Below, in pieces: positions 10,153 through 16,796 of a DNA stretch of 19,628 nt. The notes below the pieces were generated by a model, which was not told where the DNA came from, searched no databases, and saw nothing but the letters and a program-made list of their open reading frames with translations. How positions within the stretch are numbered: position 1 is the first letter of the stretch; each line of letters begins with the position of its first letter. The stretch covers positions 1 to 19,628 of the forward strand of contig JAUNHF010000009.1 in NCBI GenBank assembly GCA_030524065.1. Direction: 5' to 3'. The position numbers and the translations under genes are program-made. This DNA comes from Deinococcus sp. (GTDB taxonomy: Bacteria; Deinococcota; Deinococci; Deinococcales; Deinococcaceae).

Positions 10153-10467
10153 TCTCCTTGGGAAAAGCAGGCAGAGCGAACTGGGATGGGCGGGCTGTGA
10201 GGTCATCCCCGGCCGGGCCGCCGCGCTGGGATCGCGGCGCCCGGTCAGAGGCGAGCGGCGCAGGGAGCGGGCTTCCCGCAGGGGCCGGGATATTGCCCGG
10301 GAGGTGAAGGTTCAGAAACTTGAACCCAGTCTAATATTTTCCGCAAGGCCGGGTCAATCGGCTTGTTGGGGGGGCGTGGGCCTGCGGGGAGGCGCAGGCG
10401 GACAGCAGGCGCCCGGACGAAGCGGGCAAGGATGAAGATTTACATAGTGCTGGAGATGAGTCTGCCC
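10153..10467. other. Gene-free stretch between the dehydrogenase and the structured RNA
   Basis: I see no convincing coding region here. It holds the dehydrogenase leader and promoter (minus strand) and a 7-bp hairpin, GCCTGCG (10380-10386) with CGCAGGC (10393-10399), that has no T-tract. A 25-codon ORF from ATG 10432 overlaps the TATAAT of the next promoter and lacks a well-placed ribosome site, so I do not call it. Confidence 0.5.
10328..10357 (-). promoter_or_regulatory. Putative promoter of the acyl-CoA dehydrogenase gene
   Basis: On the minus strand TTGACC (10357-10352) precedes the AT-rich block TATTAGACT. Spacing is 15 bp to TATTAG or 18 bp to TAGACT, so the exact -10 is unclear. The leader would be about 175 nt and contains small GC-rich hairpins such as GCCGCG/CGCGGC near 10223-10241. 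Confidence 0.45.
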
Positions 10468-10473
10468 TATAAT
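10468..10473 (+). promoter_or_regulatory. Consensus -10 element for the CRP-family gene leader RNA
   Basis: A perfect TATAAT in otherwise GC-rich DNA. The best -35-like match, TTTACA (10439-10444), is 23 bp away, too far to be canonical, so the -35 is weak or an activator may help. Expected transcript start near 10480. Confidence 0.55.
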
Positions 10474-10479
10474 TGGCAC

Positions 10480-10740
10480 ATTGTACTGGCGTTGTCGTGG
10501 CACAGCTGAGGCAACCGTGTCACTCCTCTCTCTGCTGATGGGCAGGCTGGACTATCTTCGCGGAGAATGGCCGTTTCCCAAGTGCGTTTGCGAGGTCTCT
10601 GCCGCTGAGCAGGTTCGCTGCGCCCGGCAGGAGAGATCGGCTGGGCAGGACTTGCCCAGAAGCCGGATGATCCTGCCTGCCGGGCTGCTGCCGGGGTTGA
10701 ACTTTCGGGTTCCCTTTTCCCTGTCGGAAAGGGGCTTTTT
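10480..10740 (+). ncRNA. Structured leader or small RNA with its own promoter and terminator
   Basis: A stretch of about 260 nt begins after a consensus TATAAT and ends at an intrinsic terminator. Helices seen by eye: 10497-10503 with 10517-10523 (7 bp, one G-U); a perfect 10-bp helix GCCCGGCAGG (10622-10631) with CCTGCCGGGC (10676-10685), enclosing a second strong hairpin CTGGGCA (10641-10647) with TGCCCAG (10653-10659); and the terminator hairpin. An alternative fold pairs TCTCTGCCG near 10596-10604 with the CGGCAG at 10626-10631, competing with the 10-bp helix. An open frame crosses the region but its translation is Cys/Trp-rich and unlike the gene that follows. I do not recognise it as 6S, tmRNA, SRP or RNase P RNA. 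Confidence 0.5.
10712..10740 (+). terminator. Intrinsic terminator 34 nt before the CRP-family start codon
   Basis: CCCTTTTCC (10712-10720) pairs with GGAAAGGGG (10726-10734), nine pairs with one G-U, with a 5-nt loop and a CTTTTT tail. It lies upstream of the CRP-family gene, so it either ends a separate small RNA or works as an attenuator of that gene. Confidence 0.65.
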
Positions 10741-10774
10741 AAATTTCTGCTGTATCAGGAGTACTGAAATTACT

Positions 10775-11482
10775 GTGACGACTTCCGAAAATCCCAGCCT
10801 GGTCTGGCACCTGAAACACATGGATCTGTTTGCTGATCTGGAGCTGGACGAGCTGGAGCGTCTGGCGACCATCACCCTGACCCGCAGTTATCACGCCGGC
10901 GAAGTGATCTACCGCATGGACGACCCGGCCGACGCGCTTTACCTGGTCCGCAGCGGTATGGTCAAGGTCTACAAGCTGTTTCCCAACGGCAAAGAAGCGA
11001 TTCTGGGCGTGGTCGGCACTCAGGGCAGCTTCGGTGAATTGCAGCTGCGCCCCGGCGAGCGCCGGCCCACCCAGGCCGAAGCGCTGGAACACACCGAGCT
11101 GCTTGCCCTGCCGCAGGACGAACTGCGCCGCCTGATTCAGCTGTGCCCAGGCTTGTCCCTCAAACTGATCAGTATCCTGACCCACCGGCTGTTTGAGGCC
11201 CAGCACTGGTGCGCGACGGTCAATGCCTACTCGGCCGGCGAGCGCGTCGCCAGCCTGCTGGCCCGGCTGGGCCGCGAGTTCGGCGTCAAGCATCCCGAAG
11301 GCACCGAGCTGAACCTGAAACTGAACCAAGAAGACCTGGCCCGCATGATCGGAGCCACCCGCGAAACAGTCAGCCACTCGCTGCACAAGCTGCGCCGCGA
11401 AGGTGCCATCGTGCGCCAGCGCAGTCCTTTTATCCTGAATCTGGACGCGCTGGAAGCTTACGTGGATTCTTCCGCCCGCTGA
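10775..11482 (+). CDS. CRP/FNR-family transcription regulator
   Basis: The protein is 235 aa from the GTG at 10775. Residues about 16-130 are a cyclic-nucleotide-binding beta-roll (HAGEVIYRMDDPADALYLVRSGMVKV; phosphate-cassette region GSFGELQLRPGERRPTQAEAL). A long dimerisation helix follows, then a winged helix with LNQEDLARMIGATRETVSHSLHKLRREGAIV. The recognition helix keeps Arg-Glu of CRP (R180, E181) but has His where CRP has Arg185. The phosphate cassette differs from the R-S-A of E. coli CRP, so cAMP binding is uncertain; there is no FNR-type Cys cluster. Start is uncertain: AGGAG lies 13 nt before the GTG, and AGGAG sits 7 nt before an in-frame ATT. A structured RNA with a terminator precedes the gene. 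Confidence 0.8.
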   Translation: MTTSENPSLVWHLKHMDLFADLELDELERLATITLTRSYHAGEVIYRMDDPADALYLVRSGMVKVYKLFPNGKEAILGVVGTQGSFGELQLRPGERRPTQAEALEHTELLALPQDELRRLIQLCPGLSLKLISILTHRLFEAQHWCATVNAYSAGERVASLLARLGREFGVKHPEGTELNLKLNQEDLARMIGATRETVSHSLHKLRREGAIVRQRSPFILNLDALEAYVDSSAR

Positions 11483-11525
11483 GCCGCCAACTGCCGCTGG
11501 CGCACCTGGGTGTGGGCTCAGCGGG
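11475..11525. repeat. 11-bp inverted repeat at the end of the CRP-family gene
   Basis: CCCGCTGAGCC (11475-11485), which covers the stop codon, pairs perfectly with GGCTCAGCGGG (11515-11525). There is no T-tract on either side, so it is not a classical intrinsic terminator. It lies between two converging genes and may block antisense read-through or protect the 3' end. Confidence 0.5.
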
Positions 11526-11531
11526 AAGGGC

Positions 11532-12089
11532 TCAAGGCTTGCGCTGGAGGTCGTAGCTGCTGAGGTGCTCGGCTGGACGGGGGTTCGCTGCGCCTGCGGG
11601 CAGCGAAGTGTCATACACGTTCCATCCCCGGCTGACCTGCATGGGCGGAATATTCAGCCAGTCGCCGTACTTGAACCCGGGAAACTGCCCCGGCTGCACG
11701 CTGAAGACCAGGAACTGGGTGTTGCGGGCAAACGGCTCGCCGGCGTCGTATTTGGCGTTACCGTTGGTGTCGTCAAACGCGATGACCTGATAGGCTCCGG
11801 CGGCTGCGGGCAGGGCCGGCAGGTCCACGCCAAAGCTCCAGCCGTCACCTTGTTGGACGACATTTTGCTGGAGGTTGGAGGTGCTGGTCAGCGCCTGCGG
11901 AAAGCCGGCGCCCACCAGATTCAGGCGCAGCTTGGCGCCTGAGCGCCACTCCCCGCTGATGGTGCCGCTCAGGTCATGGTCGGCGGGCAGGCGCGGCGCA
12001 CCCTGGCAGGCCGCCAGCAGGGGCACCAGGGCCAGGGTCAGCAGGGGGCGCAGGCGGGCAGGCCGGGCAAAAGGCAGGAAGCTGGTCAT
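11532..12089 (-). CDS. Lipoprotein of unknown function
   Basis: The protein is 185 aa. It has a lipoprotein signal with basic residues (Arg9, Arg12, Arg14), a hydrophobic core and lipobox LAAC (Cys28). The mature part is beta-rich and contains the calcium-loop-like sequence FDDTNGNAKYDAGEPF, a DxNxNxxxD pattern found in secreted Ca-binding proteins and dockerins. I do not recognise a named family. The ATG at 12089 is chosen because the -10-like TACTCT ends 6 nt before it and because it places the signal at the N-terminus; the open frame continues to 13157 on this strand only as a shadow of the opposite gene. It diverges from the aminotransferase. Confidence 0.75.
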   Translation of the reverse strand: MTSFLPFARPARLRPLLTLALVPLLAACQGAPRLPADHDLSGTISGEWRSGAKLRLNLVGAGFPQALTSTSNLQQNVVQQGDGWSFGVDLPALPAAAGAYQVIAFDDTNGNAKYDAGEPFARNTQFLVFSVQPGQFPGFKYGDWLNIPPMQVSRGWNVYDTSLPAGAANPRPAEHLSSYDLQRKP

Positions 12090-12095
12090 GACCCC

Positions 12096-12209
12096 AGAGT
12101 AGGCAACGCACAGGGCGCTGTGGTGAACACAGGGGCAGGCTCGCCCCGCTGGGACTGGCGGCACGGTAAGAGGGTGGCATGCAGGCCAGCCAAAGCAGGA
12201 CAGTACACT
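12096..12209. promoter_or_regulatory. Divergent promoter region lipoprotein / aminotransferase
   Basis: Minus strand: TACTCT (12101-12096), 6 nt, lipoprotein ATG. Plus strand: TACACT (12204-12209), 6 nt, aminotransferase ATG. Both fit the TANNNT -10 box placed for a leaderless transcript. No clear -35 or Shine-Dalgarno on either side. Confidence 0.6.
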
Positions 12210-12215
12210 CCTCCC

Positions 12216-13277
12216 ATGTTCACCCCTCCTAGCGCGGACCGGCGTCTGCTGCTCCACTTCAACGAGAACAACCTCGGGGTCTCGCCGCTGGCCCGTCAGG
12301 CTCTGGAAGGCGGCCTGAGCCGGGTCAACCGCTACCCGGATGCGCCCCAGACCGAGCTGGTCGCGGCACTGGCCGAACATCACGGCGTGCGCCCACAGCA
12401 GGTGGTGCTTGGCGCGGGTTCGTCGCAGAGTATCCACATCACCGTGGAAGCGGTGGCCCGCCGGGCGCAGGACGCCGGGCAAGCCACGCAGGTGGTGATG
12501 CCGCTGCCCACCTTCGACGCGGGCCAGACGGCGGCCGCGGCCCGCCGCCTGCCGGTGCGTGGCGTGCCGCTGCTGGACAACCTGGAAGCTGACCTGCTGG
12601 GCCTGCGGGCGGCCTGCGAGGAGTTTGCCGGGCAGAGCATCGTCTATCTGTGCAACCCCAACAACCCTACCGGCACGGTGGTTTCCAGCGCCGAGCTGAA
12701 AGCCTGGGTCACGGGCGCTCCCGACACATTTTTCCTGATAGACGAAGCCTACGTGGAATTCGTGGATGACCCGCGCTTTGTGGCCGCCGACGCCTGGGTG
12801 CGCGAGGGGCTGGCGAACGTGGCGGTGGTCCGGACCTTTTCCAAGCTGCATGGGCTGGCGGGGCTGCGGGTGGGCTACAGTCTTTCTACCGCCGAGGACG
12901 CCCGGCTGTTTGCGGCCTTTGTGCCCGAAATGCCGGTGGGCCTGCCGGGCCTGCTGGCCGCCCGCGCCTCGCTGGCCGATACCGAGTTTCAGCGTCACAG
13001 CCTGGAACAAACGCTGGAAGCCCGGGGCATCGTGGTGCAGACGCTGGAGCGCCTGGGCCTGCGCTACGTGGGGCCAAACGGTAACTTTGTATTTCACGAG
13101 CTGCCCGCCAGCGTAGGCGGCAACCGCGGCTACCGCCGCCGGATGAGCGAACTGCATATTGCGGTGGGGCGCGACTTTCCCGCCTACGGGGGCTGGAACC
13201 GCCTTTCGCTGGGCACGCCCGACGAGATGCGGTATATGAGCGCGGAAATGATGAAGGTGCTGGGCTGCCGGAAATAG
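12216..13277 (+). CDS. PLP-dependent aminotransferase, histidinol-phosphate aminotransferase (HisC) family
   Basis: The protein is 353 aa, a normal HisC length. It shows a fold-type I aminotransferase layout: NENN near the N-terminus (residues 16-19), GAGSSQSIH (67-75), NPNNPTG (147-153), IDEAYVEF with PLP-contact Asp176, the Schiff-base Lys210 in FSKLHGLAGLRVGY, and a C-terminal substrate-carboxylate Arg in WNRLSLGTPDEM. HisC converts imidazole-acetol phosphate and Glu to histidinol phosphate, but many relatives act on aromatic amino acids or cobalamin precursors; no his genes are nearby, so the substrate is open. The ATG at 12216 is set by the TACACT box 6 nt upstream and absence of a ribosome site; the frame is open upstream but only opposite the lipoprotein. 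Confidence 0.8.
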   Translation: MFTPPSADRRLLLHFNENNLGVSPLARQALEGGLSRVNRYPDAPQTELVAALAEHHGVRPQQVVLGAGSSQSIHITVEAVARRAQDAGQATQVVMPLPTFDAGQTAAAARRLPVRGVPLLDNLEADLLGLRAACEEFAGQSIVYLCNPNNPTGTVVSSAELKAWVTGAPDTFFLIDEAYVEFVDDPRFVAADAWVREGLANVAVVRTFSKLHGLAGLRVGYSLSTAEDARLFAAFVPEMPVGLPGLLAARASLADTEFQRHSLEQTLEARGIVVQTLERLGLRYVGPNGNFVFHELPASVGGNRGYRRRMSELHIAVGRDFPAYGGWNRLSLGTPDEMRYMSAEMMKVLGCRK

Positions 13278-13344
13278 GCCGGGCCAGTGCCAGGAGGCAG
13301 GCCGCTTGGCCGCCGCTGATCGGTCCGGGCGGGGCAGACCAACT

Positions 13345-13385
13345 GCCGGCAGAAACGAGTAGTTGGCGCAAGCCGGCAGAAACGA
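13345..13385 (+). repeat. Two 14-bp direct repeats upstream of ddrC
   Basis: GCCGGCAGAAACGA occurs exactly at 13345-13358 and 13372-13385, with start points 27 bp apart. The second copy ends 15 bp before the RDRM. They could be binding sites for a second regulator or a local duplication; nothing else in the window shares them that I noticed. Confidence 0.55.
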
Positions 13386-13400
13386 AAAGGCTTACCATAA

Positions 13401-13417
13401 TTATGTCATTTACATAA
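13401..13417. promoter_or_regulatory. RDRM palindrome (DdrO operator)
   Basis: TTATGTCATTTACATAA is a 17-bp near-perfect palindrome that matches the radiation/desiccation response motif as I remember it (TTATGTCATTGACATAA) at 16 of 17 positions. It overlaps the expected -35 of ddrC. The repressor DdrO binds such sites and is cleaved by the IrrE/PprI protease after DNA damage, which turns the gene on. A further palindrome, CATAATTATG, overlaps its left edge (13396-13405). Confidence 0.85.
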
Positions 13418-13424
13418 TTTATGC

Positions 13425-13430
13425 TAAGAT
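13425..13430 (+). promoter_or_regulatory. -10 element of ddrC
   Basis: TAAGAT ends 6 nt before the ddrC ATG, fitting a TANNNT box for a leaderless mRNA. The -35 position falls inside the RDRM, so bound DdrO would block RNA polymerase. Confidence 0.6.
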
Positions 13431-13436
13431 ATCTGT

Positions 13437-14132
13437 ATGAAGAACGCTCCTCTGACTCTGGAATTTGGCAGTGTCCGTCTGCCGGTCAGCTCTGACGGGC
13501 TGCTCCGGGCCGCGGCGGCACTGGAGCAACTGGACGCGGGCCGGGTGGACTGGGACTGGTTCAGCGACAAGCACGGTCTGCGCAGCCCCAAGCGTGATTT
13601 TGGGGAAGGCCCCGAGCCGACCCTCAGCGTGACCGAGTTCACGGCGCTGGCCTTCCGGCTGGACACCCCGGCGGCGCGGCGCTGGCGCAAGCGGGCGCAG
13701 GAGCTGCTGGGCGCGGCCATGCAGGGCGATGTGAAACTGGCCGCCCAGATTGCCGAGCGCAACCCCGACCCCGCCGAGCGGCGCTGGCTGGCCGCCCGGC
13801 TGGAAAGCACCGAGGCCCGCCGCGAGCTGCTGAGCACTGTGGCCCGCCGGGGTGGGCACGGCGCCGTGTACCGGCAGCTGGGTAGCCTGAGCAACCGCTC
13901 GGTGCTGGGCATGAACAGCGCGGCCCTGCGCCGCGAACGCGGGGTGAAAAACACCCGCGACGGCCTGAGCAGCGCCGAGCTGCTGCGGATGGCCTACCTG
14001 GACACGGCCACCGCCCGCGCCCTGGAAGAGCGGGGTGTGCAGGGCAACGCGGACATTCTGGCCGTACACGGCGAGACGCTGGCCCGCGAGCAGCGGCTGT
14101 GGGACGCGGGCGCCCTGCCCCGCAGCGGCTGA
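13437..14132 (+). CDS. ddrC: DNA damage response protein DdrC
   Basis: The protein is 231 aa, the same length as I recall for D. radiodurans DdrC (DR0003). The start MKNAPLTLEFGSVRLPVS and blocks such as LAFRLDTPAARRWRKRA, AMQGDVKLAAQIAERNP, RRWLAARLEST and RGVKNTRDGLSSAELLRMAY agree with that protein. DdrC is a Deinococcus-specific, nucleoid-associated DNA-binding protein with an N-terminal winged-helix region and a C-terminal helical region; it is strongly induced by irradiation and helps compact and protect DNA. The RDRM and leaderless -10 just upstream agree with this. The ATG at 13437 has no ribosome site. Confidence 0.93.
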   Translation: MKNAPLTLEFGSVRLPVSSDGLLRAAAALEQLDAGRVDWDWFSDKHGLRSPKRDFGEGPEPTLSVTEFTALAFRLDTPAARRWRKRAQELLGAAMQGDVKLAAQIAERNPDPAERRWLAARLESTEARRELLSTVARRGGHGAVYRQLGSLSNRSVLGMNSAALRRERGVKNTRDGLSSAELLRMAYLDTATARALEERGVQGNADILAVHGETLAREQRLWDAGALPRSG

Positions 14133-14201
14133 GCAGAACACTAAACGCTCCTTGAGCTGATTGCCGCTTTCGGTGTGGTGCGGGCGTGTCACCCTCAGAG
14201 C

Positions 14202-14381
14202 ATGACCAACAGCGATGATCTGAAGTACCAGAACGCTTCCAGCCAGGACGCCGCCGAGGGAGAGCGCGACGAGGACCGCCAGCAACCCGACGTGCCCCGG
14301 GTAAGCACCCAGGACCCCGCCGAGGGCAGCCGCAGCAGCGCACACGGCACAGAAGACGGTGCCGACGCTGAGCGCGACTGA
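14202..14381 (+). CDS. Small acidic, probably disordered protein before nth
   Basis: A 59-aa ORF rich in Asp, Glu, Ser, Gln and Arg with almost no hydrophobic residues. It contains an imperfect internal repeat (SSQDAAEGER at about 12-21 and VSTQDPAEGSR at about 33-43). The ATG has no ribosome site; CACCCT ends 6 nt before it, a weak leaderless-type box. Its TGA lies 10 nt before the GTG of nth, so it is probably co-transcribed with and coupled to that gene. I do not recognise a family. A chance ORF is possible, but the spacing to nth and the lack of any other start signal for nth favour a real gene. Confidence 0.5.
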   Translation: MTNSDDLKYQNASSQDAAEGERDEDRQQPDVPRVSTQDPAEGSRSSAHGTEDGADAERD

Positions 14382-14391
14382 ACTCAACACC

Positions 14392-15138
14392 GTGTCTGAA
14401 GCGTCCCTTTTTCCGCAGGCCGCCCCCTCCCTCAACGCCGAGCAACCGGCGGAGGAGCGGGCGGCCCTGTTGCTGTGGATGCGTGAGCAGTTGCTGGCCG
14501 AATACGGCGAGAAGCCGCTGGTGCCCCGCCGTGAGCCGATGCACGAGCTGATCAGTACCATTCTCTCGCAGCGCACGAACTGGCGTGACGAGGACGCCGC
14601 TTACGCCGAGCTACGAGAGCTGGGCGACTGGGACGCAATCGCCGCCGCCCCGGTAGAGCAGGTCGCGCACGCTATTCGCCGCTCCAACTACCCCGAGCAA
14701 AAAGCCCCCCGCATCCAGGCCACCCTAAAGGCCATCCGCGAAAAGCGCAGCGGCTACGACCTGGACTTTCTGGCCGAGCTGCCGGTGGCCGAGGCCCTGC
14801 GGTGGCTGACCGACCTGCCGGGCGTGGGAGTGAAGACGGCTTCGCTGGTCTTGCTGTTCAACTTTGCCCGGCCCGTCTTTCCGGTGGATACCCATGTCCA
14901 CCGCATCAACACGCGGGTGGGCACCCTCCCCAAGATGGGAGAGCAGGCGGCCCACCGCGCCCTGCTGGCCTTGCTCCCGCCCGACCCGCCGCTGCTGTAC
15001 GACCTGCACATCCACCTGCTGAAACACGGCCAACAGATTTGCACCTGGAACGCCCCCAAGTGTGGCCGCTGCGTGCTGCGTGAGCGCTGCGATGCCTACG
15101 CGGTCTACGGCGACGCCGTGCCTGGCTTCAAAAAGTAG
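14392..15138 (+). CDS. nth: Endonuclease III-family DNA glycosylase/AP lyase
   Basis: The protein is 248 aa from GTG 14392. It has the helix-hairpin-helix with catalytic Lys148 (LPGVGVKTAS), the catalytic Asp166 (VDTHVHRIN), and a complete [4Fe-4S] loop, Cys217-x6-Cys224-x2-Cys227-x5-Cys233. All residues needed for bifunctional glycosylase/AP-lyase action on oxidised pyrimidines are present. Deinococcus has several Nth paralogues with differing activity, so the precise substrate range is unknown. The start is uncertain: GTG 14392 is 10 nt after the stop of the small acidic ORF; another in-frame GTG at 14359 would overlap it by 23 nt. Neither has a ribosome site. The N-terminal 20 residues are low-complexity. 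Confidence 0.85.
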   Translation: MSEASLFPQAAPSLNAEQPAEERAALLLWMREQLLAEYGEKPLVPRREPMHELISTILSQRTNWRDEDAAYAELRELGDWDAIAAAPVEQVAHAIRRSNYPEQKAPRIQATLKAIREKRSGYDLDFLAELPVAEALRWLTDLPGVGVKTASLVLLFNFARPVFPVDTHVHRINTRVGTLPKMGEQAAHRALLALLPPDPPLLYDLHIHLLKHGQQICTWNAPKCGRCVLRERCDAYAVYGDAVPGFKK

Positions 15139-15156
15139 TGCCCAGCTTCAAAAAGT
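15125..15156 (+). repeat. 20-bp tandem near-duplication at the nth stop codon
   Basis: GCTTCAAAAAGT occurs at 15125-15136 and 15145-15156, a period of 20 bp; flanking bases also partly match. The first copy encodes the last residues (FKK) of Nth and the second is non-coding, so the 3' end of nth looks locally duplicated. Confidence 0.6.
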
Positions 15157-15197
15157 GATGCACCCCCGGCCCGGCCTGCTGGCCAATCCCAGTCTGG

Positions 15198-15796
15198 TTA
15201 GCCCCGGTCGCGCTCGCGCAGCACCAGCTGAATCAGGCCGGTCAGCAGCAGTTCGGCGTCTGGGCCGGTGATGGGCCGCAGTTCCTGCACAGTAAAGCGC
15301 CGCGACAGCAGCGAGCGCTCTTTGCTGATGCGGGCCACTTCTGCGCCTGCCGCGTCACGCACCGTATAGGTGGGGTTCACCAGATAATCAACTCCCAGTG
15401 CCAGGAAATTACCGACAAAGGGAATCGCGTCCACCGCGCCTTCTACAAAGCTCATCCAGGGTTTGTCGTCGCGGATGGTGTAGCGGGGGTGGCCCTGGCC
15501 GTCGAGCAAGTCATAGGCAGCCCCCCAGAGGGTCCGCACGCCCTGCGAGCCCAGCGCACCCACCGGGCGGCCCCCTTCAGCCACAATCATGCGCTGGGCC
15601 TTCCAGTCCATGGCCCCCGCCAGCAGCCCTTTGGCCCGGATGGAGTAGAGCTGCTCGCGCTTGGCTTCGTCGCCGTAGACATTTTTTCTTTGACCACCGC
15701 CAGCAGATTCCCCTGAGCGTCCGTCACCCGAATCTCGGTGCGGACACTCAGGCGAAATTCCATCTGGACAGGGAAACTCACGTTTTGCAGGCTCAT
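15198..15796 (-). pseudogene. LURP-one/scramblase-like protein split by a one-base frameshift
   Basis: The 5' part starts at ATG 15796 (MSLQNVSFPVQMEFRL) and reads to ...LLAVVKEK; the frame then fails at a run of six A (plus-strand T-run 15682-15687). Adding one A joins it to NVYGDEAKREQLYSIRAK and on to the C-terminal frame ending in LVLRERDRG at 15198, a coherent protein of about 199 aa. The joined protein has the beta-strand pattern of LURP-one/Tubby-like scramblase proteins (YTIRDD, NPTYTVRDAAGAEVARISKE, FTVQEL). It is the last gene after def and fmt, 16 nt past the fmt stop. It may be a true pseudogene, a slippage gene, or a sequencing error in a homopolymer. Family call is moderate. Confidence 0.7.
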
Positions 15797-15812
15797 GCCG
15801 CTCACTACGCGC

Positions 15813-16796
15813 TTAGTGGCCCGCCGGTTCCGGTTCCCACAGGTCAAAGCGGCTGCCGGGACGCAGCCCCTGAGCGGCGGCCCAGGCGGCTGCCGCTTGC
15901 GGCTTCTTGCTGGCCGGCTGCACGGTCCGAATTTGCACGGCGCTTCCCTGACCGGCGGCTACCAGCAGGGTGTCGCCGCCCATATCCAGCACCGTTCCCG
16001 GCTCGCCATGGCCCGACGGTGCCACGCTCAGCCCGTCCAGCTTGAGGCGGGCGCCACCCAGAAAAGCGGTGGTCTGCGGCCAGGCGGCCACGCCTCTGTA
16101 CCTGTTGACGATGGCCGCAGCCGAATCCGTCCAGCGCACAAAGCCGTCTTCCTTGGTCAGCAGCGGCGCGTGGGTGGCCTGGGCATGGTCCTGTGGCTGC
16201 GGCGTCAGCCTGGGCCGCTCGCGCACGGCCTGCACGGCCAGCCGGGCTGCCTGCTGCGAGAGCGCCGCGCTCAGGTCCAGCGCCGTCCACTCCGGCGCGA
16301 TGATGAGGCTCTCTTGCAGCAGTACCGGGCCGGTGTCCATGCCCGCGTCGGTCTGCATGATGGTGGTGCCGGTGACGGTTTCGCCCCGGATGAGGGCCCA
16401 CTGGATAGGGGCCGCGCCCCGGTACCGGGGCAGCAAGCTGGTGTGGGTGTTCAAAAAGCCGTAGGGCAGGGCGTCCAGCAGGCTCTGGGGCAGCAGCTTC
16501 CCGTAGGCGCAGGTCACGGCGACTTCGGCGCCCGACTCACGCAGTTGGGCCTCAAACTCGGCATTGCCGCGCAACTTGCGGGGTTGGGTCAGCTTCAGCC
16601 CCAGCTCGGCGGCGCGGGCGGCCACCGGCGGCGGGGTCAGTTTGAGGCCCCGTCCCACCGGCTTGTCCGGCTGACTGACCACCAGCACCACCTCAAACGC
16701 CCCATGCAGCGCTTCGAGCACCGGCAGCGCAAAGGCCGGCGACCCGAAAAAGGTCACCCGGCGGATGGCGGCCGCCGCCTCAGAGCCGCTCGTCAC
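15813..16796 (-). CDS. fmt: Methionyl-tRNA formyltransferase
   Basis: The protein is 327 aa. The catalytic triad is Asn116, His118 and Asp154, each 8 residues above the E. coli positions (108, 110, 146), in FLNTHTSLLPRYRGAAPIQWALIRG and DAGMDTG. It formylates Met-tRNA of initiation using 10-formyl-tetrahydrofolate. A C-terminal tRNA-binding domain follows (about 215-320). The start is the GTG at 16796, supported by GAGGAG 4-5 nt upstream; it overlaps the end of def by 17 nt, so def and fmt are coupled. A second GTG at 16757, next to RRVTFFGSP, is possible but without support. Confidence 0.93.
   Translation of the reverse strand: MTSGSEAAAAIRRVTFFGSPAFALPVLEALHGAFEVVLVVSQPDKPVGRGLKLTPPPVAARAAELGLKLTQPRKLRGNAEFEAQLRESGAEVAVTCAYGKLLPQSLLDALPYGFLNTHTSLLPRYRGAAPIQWALIRGETVTGTTIMQTDAGMDTGPVLLQESLIIAPEWTALDLSAALSQQAARLAVQAVRERPRLTPQPQDHAQATHAPLLTKEDGFVRWTDSAAAIVNRYRGVAAWPQTTAFLGGARLKLDGLSVAPSGHGEPGTVLDMGGDTLLVAAGQGSAVQIRTVQPASKKPQAAAAWAAAQGLRPGSRFDLWEPEPAGH

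Noticed and set aside
10432..10509. 25-aa ORF MKIYIVLEMSLPYNWHIV...
   Set aside because: It runs across the TATAAT promoter core, and the AAGG before its ATG is too close to act as a ribosome site.
10480..10740. Known housekeeping RNA (6S, SRP, tmRNA, RNase P)
   Set aside because: The GGAAG-type SRP loop, RNase P conserved boxes and a tmRNA CCA end are absent; 6S could not be shown because 5' and 3' ends do not form an obvious closing stem.
10481..10774. N-terminal extension of the CRP-family protein (98 residues from a TTG)
   Set aside because: It is unlike any CRP/FNR N-terminus, is rich in Cys and Trp, overlaps a terminator and several perfect helices, and has no ribosome site.
12090..13157. 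Long upstream extension of the lipoprotein frame
   Set aside because: It is antisense to the aminotransferase; the lipoprotein signal and -10 box fix the start at 12089.
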